Source: Cryptomeria japonica (lineage: Eukaryota > Streptophyta > Pinopsida > Cupressales > Cupressaceae). From it: a DNA stretch of 64,000 bases. Under the pieces are notes generated by a model. It searched no databases. It was not told the origin of the DNA and saw nothing but the letters and a program-made list of their open reading frames with translations. Within the stretch, counting starts at the first letter, position 1. The number at the start of each line of letters is the position of its first letter. The translations under genes and the position numbers were made by a program. The DNA lies in assembly GCF_030272615.1 (NCBI RefSeq), contig NC_081411.1:209528244-209592243 (forward strand), given 5' to 3'. This document shows, one piece after another, positions 56,050-64,000 of this stretch.

Positions 56050-56515
56050 TTGAATGAGACCATGCTATGGAGGAAGAGTATAGTTCCTTGATGAAGGACA
56101 ACACATGGGAGTTAGTCCCTCTCTCTAAGGGGAGAAATATGGTTCTATGTAAGTGGAGCTATTGGACCAAGTTTGCAGTCGATGGTAGTGTGGATAAGTA
56201 TAAGGCTTGACTTGTTGTGAAAGGTTTCTCTTAGGTTCTAGATGTTGACTATACTGAGACCTTTATGCCCATAGCCAAGATGAACTCCATTCTCTTGACA
56301 CTTCCTATTTCTGTAGCTCATGGTTGGGTTGTACATCAGACGGATGTGAACAATGCTTTTCTTCATGGTGATCTTGATGAGGATATTTATATGGAGTAGC
56401 CACGGGTTTCATCCAGGATTCTTCCTTAGTTTGTAGACTAAGGAAATCTCTCTATGGCCTTAGGCAGACCCCAAGGGCTTGGTATGCCAAGATGGATTCC
56501 TTTCTTCTCTCTTGG
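56050..56515 (+). pseudogene. Copia-C reverse transcriptase, N-terminal part only
   Basis: AMEEEYSSLMKDNTWELVPL, CKWSYWTKFAVDGSVDKYKA, TETFMPIAKMNSI, VHQTDVNNAFLHGDLDEDIY, then a frame change and a fragment around the LRQ-TPRAWYAKMDSFL region. Nothing of the YVDD block or RNase H follows. Confidence 0.82.
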
Positions 56516-56666
56516 ACCTATCCATCGTTGGTTCGGGTGTGGCTTATTTCCAACACCAACACCCCCCCTTAAGCCATAGCTCTCGTGTGCTTGGGGTTCC
56601 TAGCTTGGATGTATCTTACATTGTTGACTTGAGTCTTCATTCCCCTAAGTTGTACTTAAGGGGGGG
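56516..56666 (+). repeat. Copia-C junction with an inverted copy of its polypurine tract/LTR start
   Basis: CAACACCCCCCCTTAAG at 56557-56573 is the exact reverse complement of CTTAAGGGGGGGTGTTG at 56655-56671, which spans the true polypurine tract and LTR start. The 81 bases between show no other pairing. It lies exactly where the RT tail and RNase H should be. Confidence 0.8.
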
Positions 56667-57116
56667 TGTTGCTGTAAATAAATATTCATCATGGATAATA
56701 TTACACTTTACTTTAGTTAACTTAGGATAATGAATCTCTTCGTAGTTTGGATATGAGACACTTAGGGAAGTGTGCACATAGGGATATAGCTTGTAGGAGA
56801 AATTCCACCTTTTGTGGTCTTATTTTGTTGTTACACTCCACATTCGGTGGGTCATCCACCTCTTATGGAATATTATATTATTTCTCCTACCTACCCCTAG
56901 TATTTCTTACCTACCCTTGTTTCTCATTCAGCCACATGTCATGATTGTGTGCTTGTATATTCATATGGCATTGCTTATATGAGTAGGCTCATATTCATTA
57001 TATTGGTGAATATAGTTGATCATTTGTATATTGATGAGAATACAATTTTTTGTTGTCATTCTATTGTCTCTCTTTTGTGCTTTTCATTATGCCCCTAACC
57101 TTGGTGAAATCTCACA
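56667..57116 (+). repeat. Copia-C 3' LTR
   Basis: Starts TGTTGCTGTAAATAAATATT, ends AATCTCACA. The 65-codon frame of the 5' LTR is preserved at 56747-56944 with about six residue changes. Confidence 0.9.
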
Positions 57117-57560
57117 GAATTTAGTGTTGTGGTGGATCTTTGAACCAAGATGAGATTGTTTCCAAAGTATTGAGAGCTTTGCCACTGGCTTACAAGATGA
57201 AGGCTACTACAATTAATGAGTTGAGAACAATGGCTAAGACTTCTATTAATGAGGATACTTTGGTTAGAAAATCATCTACTTTTGACCTTGAATAATTTGG
57301 ACCTCAAGTACCTACAAAGAAAGAAGGTGATGAGTTTGAGAAAATTGAAGCCCTATTTTCTAGATGAGTAACTAAAGGTTCGGTGGGAAGTAAGTATGAA
57401 GGAAAATCACCTTTTAAATGTTTTGCATGTAATAAGATAGGTCATTTTGCATGTAGATATCCTGAAAAGAAGTAAATATTTTAAGAGAAAGCTATAAGAT
57501 ATTTTAGGCCTAACCATGATTATTGGAACAAGCATAAGTATAGGAGAAACACAAATAAAT
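57117..57560 (+). pseudogene. Copia-D gag, second part
   Basis: Continues the gag broken at 51925: GGSLNQDEIVSKVLRALPLA, KMKATTINELRTMAKT, then an intact CCHC knuckle CFACNKIGHFACRYP at about 57418-57462. Several stops. Confidence 0.82.
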
Positions 57561-57571
57561 CATGTTACCAT

Positions 57572-57955
57572 TTGGATGAGAAAGGTGTGACTAATTCTGA
57601 TGATGAACTGACACAAGATTCAGCTAGTGGATCCAACAATGGAAACGAATGGGTGTTTTTGGCTATCAAGGAAGATGGTCTAATACCTATTGTTCAAAAT
57701 GAGGAAAAGACCCTTGCTGCTAAAATTGAAGACAAGGATGAATGGGTGATAGATAGTGGAGGTTCACCTCATATGACTGGAGATAAAAGGAAGTTTTTAT
57801 CTTTGCAAGAATTTTATGGTGGACTGGTTAGATTTGGAGATGACAAAGCATGTATGATCAAAGGAAGAGGAACTATATCATTGGATGGTAAGCATAACAC
57901 TGATAATGTTTATTGTGTTGAAGGTTTAAGGCATAATATTTTGAGTGTGGGATAG
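57572..57955 (+). pseudogene. Copia-D protease region
   Basis: WVIDSGGSPHMTGDKRKF (catalytic DSG intact), FGDDKACMIKGRGTISLDGK, VEGLRHNILSVG stop. The open frame is 127 codons. Confidence 0.82.
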
Positions 57956-58021
57956 TTGGTGGATAAGGGATTTTGATTACAGTTCAAGGATGGAAAATGC
58001 AAAATCATTAACAGATCTAGA

Positions 58022-58870
58022 TTGGAGATTGCAACTGATACACAAACTAAAGGTAACATCTTTCATTTGAACTTTTATGAGAAGACATGTTTGATTATAC
58101 AAGTTGATGAGAATTGGTTATTACATAAGAGGTTGTGTCATGTGATTTTTGATTTCATTGTAAAGATAAGTTCAACTAAGGTTGTTAGAGATATACCTAA
58201 GATTATGAAGCCCTATAATCCACTATGTAAGGAATGCCAAATGGAAAATCAAGTCAGAACTTCTTTTAAGAGTATACAAGACAAATCTAATGATGTTCTT
58301 CATCTAATTCATATTGATTTGTGTGGTCCTGCTAGAATAAAGAGTTTTCAAGGTATATATATTTCATGCTAATCATTGATGAATATTCTAGAATGATGTG
58401 GGTTACTTTTCCAAGGGAAAAATCTGAAGCTTTTGAAAAGTTTAAGAATTTTAAAGGTAAAGTTGAGACAAAGATAGGGTTGAAGATTAAATGCTTAAGG
58501 TCAGATCAGGGTGGTGAATTCACATAGGGTGAATTTAACTATTATTCTGAGAAGGATGGGATAAAGAGACAGTTGTCTGCACTCCGAACACCTCAACAGA
58601 ATGGTGTTGTGGAAAGAAAGAACATAACTATCTTGGATGTAGCCAGAAATATGATGATGGAAGCTAATTTGCGTCATGTCTATTAGAGAGAAGTTATGAG
58701 CATGACGCTATACATATTTAACAGATTTGATATCAAAAGAGACAATGGTAAGATACCTAATGAGTTATGGTTTGGTCATACACCTACAGTTAAGTATTTT
58801 AGAATCATTTGTAGTAAATGTTACATCAAAAGAGATGGTTCCATTGGAAAGTTTGATCATAGATGTCATA
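58022..58870 (+). pseudogene. Copia-D integrase
   Basis: HKRLCHVIFDFI and CKECQMENQ (HHCC), IHIDLCGPARIKSF (first Asp), CLRSDQGGEFT* (second Asp), LRTPQQNGVVERKN (Glu intact), ELWFGHTPTVKYFRI. A frame change near 58370 and two stops. Confidence 0.83.
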
Positions 58871-59589
58871 AAGGGATACTATTGGTTATTCTAATGAAAG
58901 CAAAGGATATAGATGTTATAACAAAAGATTGCAGAGAATTGTGGAAAGTGTTAATGTCAAGGTGGATGAGTTGTACAAAGGTCAAATCAGAACTTGTGAG
59001 AGAGAACCAAAAGTGAAGATGATCGTAATTGAACTAGTAGCACCTATACTTGAACAAAATGTTGAACTAGTTACCCTGGCAGTATTAGGAAATTCAACAG
59101 TAACTGAAGATCAAATTAGAGGAACAAAAGGTCAGAAGACTCCTAGGTATGTAAGGTTAAATCATTCAGAAGATCAGATCATTGGAGACAAGAACAAAGG
59201 AGTAATGACAAGAAGAAGGTTGGCAACTGATAGGGTATGTTTAATTTCTCATGTTGAACCGGCATTAGTTATTGAAGCTTGTAAAGATGAATGTTAGATG
59301 AGAGCTATGGAAGAGGAATTAGATTAGATTAAGAAGAACAACATATGAACTTTAGTTCCCTGGCCTAAAAATTAGAGTGAACTATTGGAACTAAATGGGT
59401 TTTTAAGAATAAATTGAATGAGGATGGACAAGTTATGAGTAATAAGGCTAGATTGGTATGTAAAGGATATTTAGAGAAGGAAGGAATTAATTATGATGAT
59501 ATTTTTGTTCCAGTAACTAGGATTGAAGTTGTGAGATTATTCATTGCTTATGCTACCCACAAGGAATACAAGGTTTATCAGATGGATGT
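58871..59589 (+). pseudogene. Copia-D integrase-RT linker and RT N-terminus, truncated
   Basis: TPRYVRLNHSEDQIIGDKNK is the linker also seen in Copia-A. RT begins with a MEEELD-like motif, then FKNKLNEDGQVMSNKARLVC, VPVTRIEVVRLFIAYATHKE, YKVYQMDV. It ends abruptly where the next element starts, before the catalytic boxes. Confidence 0.82.
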
Positions 59590-61553
59590 TGTAATGTGGT
59601 GAAATGTTAATGAGAGATCGAGAGGAAAACTACCCTTTCCCTCCAAGGAGAGATGAGAGTTTTACTATGGATTTCCCTTCAAACACTTTTCACCAAGTTA
59701 CATTGGAAGAGGAGAGGATAATTCACTAGATTCAACCTTCAAAGATGAAGATGGAGATTAAATTATCAATGAAATGGGAATGACAAGTTGATCCCCTCTT
59801 CCTTATTTGAAATGGAAAGAAATTGATTTAATTATGTAGTGTAAAAGTGACAAAGAACTGATTATAACTTGAGATCAGAGTATGGGATGAATCTATGCAC
59901 CTAGATCTAGTAGTAATATATTGAGGCAAATTTGCCCTACGAATTTGAGGAAAAGTTTCCCAGACTATGGCAATAATGTACACGGTCCTCCAAAAAATCC
60001 AAGAAACAAAAAAATATTTTTCCACCTCTCCAAATGGAGCCCGAATCTAAAAGCACAACTGTGCACTTGCAACCTACACACATAAAAGAGAGGAAAGTGG
60101 GTTGGGATTGGGGGCTAGCCTTTAGGTCAAACCCCAATTTCGGAATTAACCAAGTAATGAAAGAAAGTACTTACAAGTAGATGTAAATGAAAGACTGAAT
60201 TGTAAATCACCTCAAGGGAGGTTGTGGTAGAAATGTTGATAGAAATTCCTGTGTGGAATTGAATGTTAAAATCAACCCCCTCCTCAATTGTTTAATCGTT
60301 GACTTGAATGCAATACCTAGCCTTGAAGGGAGACTTCAGAATGCTCAATGCTAGAAAGGAATGCTTGAATTCTTGAATGCTCTTGAATTATTCATCACTT
60401 ATGCAACTTGACAAACTCCAATCTTATCCAACTTCAACCTTTTTTTGAAAATAAGAGGACAAATTCCCCTTAAATACATATTAGTGGATTTGATTTTTGT
60501 CACAGGATGACATCAGGGGAGTTTACCACCCAATGCACAACCCACAATGCATGCTCTAAGAAGGTATTTCCCCAAAATAGGAGAGGGATAGGGGTTCCAC
60601 GCTCCTATCTTAGGGGTGCCCCTATCCTACCCCTTTCTCTAGGGCATAGTGCAAACAGGGTGGTGTAGAGGCCAAGAAAGAAGCTGATTCTAAGGGATGA
60701 GCAATCTTTGGTCTTTAATCAGGCTAGAGGATTTGATCTTGCGTGCATGAGGACCCTAATGCAGTCAAAAATTTGTAGGGTCACAATTTTAAGACAGTAC
60801 ATTTATCTCTCACTTTAGCAGGAGTATAAGCGTACACCAATACTATAGGTAAAGTATAAGGAAACAAGATTGAAAGACTTTTACCACGTCAAGGAGGTAA
60901 AATGAGCCAAGCCCCCAGTGGGCTTAGGATCTTATGAATTCAATTGAAAAATTAAAAGGGAAGATCGAGAAGGGGAGAACTATGACGGCAAGTAGCAAAT
61001 TTCCCCTCACTATGAGTCATGAAAGCAAGGATACCAAAGATTACAAAGAAAAACAAAGTTCACTAAGTAATTCTAAGTATCAAGAAGGAAAATATGAGTG
61101 AAGTGTATGCCCCCACATTAAAGAGATCTCTCGTACCTTATCAGGAGTCATTTATTTAAGGTATAATACACCCAAGAGAAAGAGAAAGGAGGGGGCATGT
61201 TATCATAAGTATTTAGCCCCCAATCAAGGAATAAACCTAAGGATAATAAATACAAAACACAAGGTAGTGTCACTTTCCTTGAGGTCAATTTGCTGTATGA
61301 TAACTCATGTATATCATGTATGTATATGTGCATATCATAATCATAATTCCCTAGAAAAGGACATACCTTACATGAAAGAGAAGAGAAGTTGTCTTTTGAG
61401 TCAACATGAAAGAGACCAAGAAAATATCTCAATGCTTTGCATCGTCCCCATGTAGAAATTAAGGGAACAATAGAAGAACATGGATACACATAGAAGAATG
61501 GTCACAAAAGAGCAAGAAAGGAGAAAAAGAGAATATCTACAATGCTTATATTT
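59590..61553 (-). other. 3' UTR and putative 3' LTR of the gypsy-type element
   Basis: About 2 kb without a gene. The sense strand near 60470 has TATGTATTTAAGGGG, a possible LTR promoter word. A candidate LTR start in sense lies near 60784 (TGTGACCCTACAAATTTTTG), which would make an LTR of about 1.2 kb ending at 59590. No second LTR is in the window to test this. Short frames at 61148-61489 and elsewhere have no recognised domain. Confidence 0.45.
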
Positions 61554-62847
61554 CTAATCTAGCACGACATCCACCTCCCAATCTTGTTGATCACTATTTT
61601 GGGAAGGTGAGAAACATACCAGAGGAGTGACATCGAGCACAATAGATGGGGCTATTACAAGATCCAAACAAGGACTATGCTCATGTTGTAAGTCACTTTG
61701 TTTGATTCTAGGAACTAGGATTAAGGTTTGTGAAAATTCATCTGATAAATACTTCTCCATATCAACATATTCATACTCACTATTAGAAGCACTAGGAGTT
61801 GTATTGCCATTATGAATAACATTTTCACCCATTTATTCATAAAACTTTAGAGAAAGAAGAGCAATAACATGAATAGGAGTAAAACCATCACATGTTTTGT
61901 GCAGCTTATGATTTGGAGATGTAGGTTGAACATCTTGATTGGAGGAAAAGGGAATCATGTCAACTATCGGAGTTTGAGGAGATTGAGTATTTTGAGGAAT
62001 AGATTCATGAGCTTGAACACGATGTCTTTGTAAGTATTATCTTACACAATGATTCTGTAGTCTTAGTGGAAGGCTGGGAAGGAGGAGGAACACTTGAAAA
62101 AGTAAGAATGTTTCTCTCCTTGATAGTTGAAGGTTTAAGTTGAGGTCTTTTTGGTTGAACATGAGGAGAAGTAGGTGTCTTCTCTTGATAAGAGGAAGGA
62201 GGTGGAACTAAACCATAGAAAGGAGGAATACTAGGTGTAGGAAGAATACCAGGTCCATCATGAGGAGGAGGTATAGGTCTAACCTTAGGAAGAATATTGT
62301 TGTTCTCCTTAAGATAAGGTAAAGTCACATCCATAAGTATATGTTGATGATATTCCTTAGGAGGGAGATTAGTTCTATCCATGACGGGAAGAACCTCATC
62401 TTGAAGAATAATAGGAATGGCAAGTGTTGGTGATCTAGGTTGAATTAAGGATAAGATCATATTGTTCTTCCATTTTTGGTAAGATTCAATAAGAGTGTCA
62501 CTTCTTGATGGAAGAGATTGAATTTGTTTAGGCCAAAAGAGATCAATAGGAATATTGGGGCTTCTCTCGGATGGATGAAATAAGCTATGGTTCATGGTTA
62601 TGATGTCTCCATTGTGTAGAAATTTCAGACACTTGTCGATTGGAGAAGAAATAGCCTTCATGGAAGATAGCCAAGGATAGCCCAGCTTCACATGAAATTG
62701 CTCAGAAAAGGGTATGATAAAAAATTCAACATCCATGGATTTAGTATGAACTTGAATAGGAAGAGTGATAAAACCAATGGTAGGAAAAGAGAAGCCATCA
62801 AATAACTTCACAACCACATTATAAGCATCATATATTGGTTTATGCAA
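61554..62847 (-). pseudogene. Gypsy-type element: protease C-terminal part and Pro-rich tail
   Basis: Open frame 62847-62005 (280 codons): VKLFDGFSFPTIGFITLPIQ, HVKLGYPWLSSMKAI and CLKFLHNGDIITM are the second half of a gypsy-like retropepsin (flap and the G.PWL motif). Then a long Pro/Ser-rich region (RPIPPPHDGPGILPTPSIPP). A frame change leads to 61980-61554 with acidic, low-complexity sequence ending DWEVDVVLD. No RT motif anywhere. Confidence 0.7.
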
Positions 62848-63290
62848 TCATAAAGTGAAAAGATACTCTTCAATTATGGCATTAACCATACAAGAGGGAT
62901 CAATAAGGGCACCATGGAAAGGGATATCCTTAACCTTCACAACTATGTATAAAGGGGCATCGGGTGCTCTAATGGCCTCACTAGGGTCAAATGTAATATA
63001 AGGATCCTTAGGAATATCTTGTGTTTCTACCATATTAACCAAGTTTTGAGGCATAGAGGTAAATTCCTTAGAAGAGAAAGAATTAGGCACTATCTCAATA
63101 ATGTTTGAGGTATGAGAAGGTAAGGGATTAGTGAAAATATTAAGATTTTGATTAGGAGGAGCTAATGATTTATTCTCTTTATCATTCACAGCTTCCAGAG
63201 ATATAATATTATTACCAATCAAGTCTTGAATATTATTCTTCAATACGAAACATTTCTCACTAGAATGACCAGGTTGATGATGAAATTGAC
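62848..63290 (-). pseudogene. Gypsy-type element: zinc knuckle and protease N-terminal part
   Basis: The sense frame gives CQFHHQPGHSSEKC at about 63285-63240 (a C-x2-H-x4-H-x4-C variant of the gag knuckle), then a linker and VVKVKDIPFHGALIDPSCMV NAI, where a gypsy protease has (L/I)(D)(P/T)G.S.N. The catalytic Asp is present. One in-frame TGA at about 62846 separates it from the rest of the protease. Confidence 0.72.
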
Positions 63291-63532
63291 AAAAGGAATT
63301 GCTATCAAAATAAGGGGATCCAAGTTTAGAGGGATCAATTTTTTTATAGGAGGAAGTTTGATAACATTTATGTGCAATTGAGACATAATACTATGTAAAG
63401 ATTCATTCAAGGAAGTAAACTGTCTTTCTCTTTGGAAAAATTTAGAAATAGAAGGCACACCTATTGTAGCATTCACATTATGGTTGTTGATTGTATCATT
63501 GAAAATGATAAAGCTTCTTTATGTTTTGAACT

Positions 63533-64000
63533 TCACAAAAGGTTGTTGAACACTCTCCCCTTATCACTCAGAGCCATAGGAGTAGATTGTTCCTTTTGAC
63601 TCATAGCCAATTGGTAATTGTGGAGTGTTATGCACAACTGTGAAAAGGAAGTAAACTCAGACAAAAGAAGCTTTTCCCTTATATATTTTTGTAAATTAGA
63701 AATGAAAATTATTTTAATATCATTATCAAGTACATGTAAAGAAATTTGAGCACACAATTGCTTATATCTACCAATGAAATCAGTCACTTTTTCTTTAACA
63801 CCTTGTTTACAATGCATTAAATTAGTCAAAGTGATTTTAGGATCAATGTTGTTTTGAAATTGCTGGATAAAAGAATTTTCTAGTTGTTGAAAGGAAGTGA
63901 TAGAATAAGAAGGCAAAGAGAAATATCATTGTAAAGCCTTATCTCTTAGTGTTCTTTTTACACAAGCAATTTTGCAAGCAATCTTTGATCATATGCAAAA
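63533..64000 (-). pseudogene. Gypsy-type element: gag, cut by the window end
   Basis: Frame reads KIACVKRTLRDKALQ*YFSL from the window edge, then LPSYSITSFQQLENSFIQQF, LMHCKQGVKEKVTDFIGRYK and ISNLQKYIREKL: the Retrotrans_gag fold region typical of Ty3/gypsy. The stop falls where A.(Q/H)WY(F/L)SLP is usual, so it is a Trp to TGA change. Another stop or frame change separates it from the knuckle. Confidence 0.75.

Larger units (their letters stand above)
51926..57116 (+). mobile_element. Copia-C: Ty1/copia deletion derivative without RT core or RNase H
   Basis: LTRs 51926-52377 and 56667-57116 (about 450 bp, roughly 10% different by eye), target duplication GAATT at 51921-51925 and 57117-57121, primer site CATATCAGAGC at 52379-52389, polypurine tract TTAAGGGGGGG before the 3' LTR. 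It has gag, protease, integrase and the first part of RT. RT ends after PQGLGMPRW-like frame remnants near 56515, so the YxDD box and RNase H are deleted. It must have relied on another element's enzymes if it moved in this form. Confidence 0.9.
50228..59589 (+). mobile_element. Copia-D: Ty1/copia retrotransposon, 3' truncated and carrying Copia-C
   Basis: 5' LTR about 50228-51419, primer site TGGTATTAGAGC at 51422-51433, then gag (51476-51920), interrupted by Copia-C at 51926-57116 and resuming at 57117. Protease, integrase and the first part of RT follow. RT stops dead at QMDV (59589), where a minus-strand gypsy-type element begins. RNase H and the 3' LTR are missing from the window. It belongs to the same broad group as Copia-A (similar gag ending, knuckle CFACNKIGH and integrase). 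Confidence 0.82.
59590..64000 (-). mobile_element. Ty3/gypsy-type gag-protease element without pol, runs off the window
   Basis: Minus-strand gag (63533 to beyond the window end), zinc knuckle, protease and a long Pro-rich region end at about 61554. No RT, RNase H or integrase follows before the 3' non-coding part. Its left end, TGTAATGTGG at 59590 (CCACATTACA in sense), replaces the RT of Copia-D, so this element inserted into Copia-D. The internal boundary of the 3' LTR could not be fixed. The layout fits non-autonomous gypsy elements that carry only gag and protease. Confidence 0.7.

Noticed and set aside
1-64000. tRNA, rRNA, CRISPR, prophage or organelle insertions
   Set aside because: Read for tRNA-like ends, rRNA conserved words, evenly spaced repeats and GC-rich organelle genes. 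The only tRNA-related words are the primer-binding sites of retroelements.

Overview
The window reads as a stretch of a large, repeat-rich plant nuclear genome, and a gymnosperm (probably a conifer) is the best guess. The sequence shows long AT-rich spacers, many LTR retrotransposons nested in each other, and a few single-exon F-box/kelch genes. The gymnosperm call is inference, from the element density and from an unusual LINE-linked ORF that I associate only loosely, from memory, with conifer sequences. No rRNA, tRNA, CRISPR or bacterial-type operon was seen.

Host genes. Three F-box/kelch-repeat (KFB) loci lie on the minus strand at about 9.6-10.7, 35.1-36.1 and 49.6-50.2 kb. A fourth relic sits just downstream of the second. 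KFB1 (9601-10665) is intact, 354 aa. KFB2 has one frameshift. KFB3 has lost its F-box end to a retrotransposon insertion and has a frameshift. KFB1 and KFB2 share their promoter-proximal sequence, so this looks like an old tandem array stretched apart by transposons.

Retroelements, left to right: a putative 3' LTR at 964-1842 inserted in a minus-strand gag remnant with its primer-binding site (1843-2700); a decayed gag-like relic (14.2-14.9 kb); a decayed minus-strand Ty1/copia pol end (16.5-17.4 kb); an isolated RNase H scrap (17.5 kb). Copia-B (20856-28353) has its 5' LTR split by an antisense 5'-truncated LINE. A second LINE of the same family (36828-46526) is split inside its RNase H domain by Copia-A (36976-44288, target duplication GCACT). 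Copia-D (from 50228) breaks KFB3, carries Copia-C in its gag (51926-57116, target duplication GAATT), and is cut off at 59589 by a minus-strand Ty3/gypsy-type gag-protease element that runs off the window end.

The most unusual item is the LINE family. Both copies have RNase H followed by a further roughly 450-codon ORF (called ORF3 here) with a conserved central block and a C-terminal coiled coil, then a shared 3' end and A-rich tail. Target-site duplications of about 14-15 bp bracket the whole RNase H-ORF3-tail unit in both cases, so ORF3 is part of the mobile unit.

The rest is AT-rich spacer with short tandem duplications, a 20-bp minisatellite, a degenerate telomere-like tract (about 29 kb), a cluster of hairpin-like internal repeats (30.2-30.8 kb), a TA/TG microsatellite (32.1 kb) and a GC-richer island (7.2-8.4 kb). 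Every transposon reading frame seen is broken by stops or frameshifts. KFB1 is the only locus that looks able to make a full-length protein.
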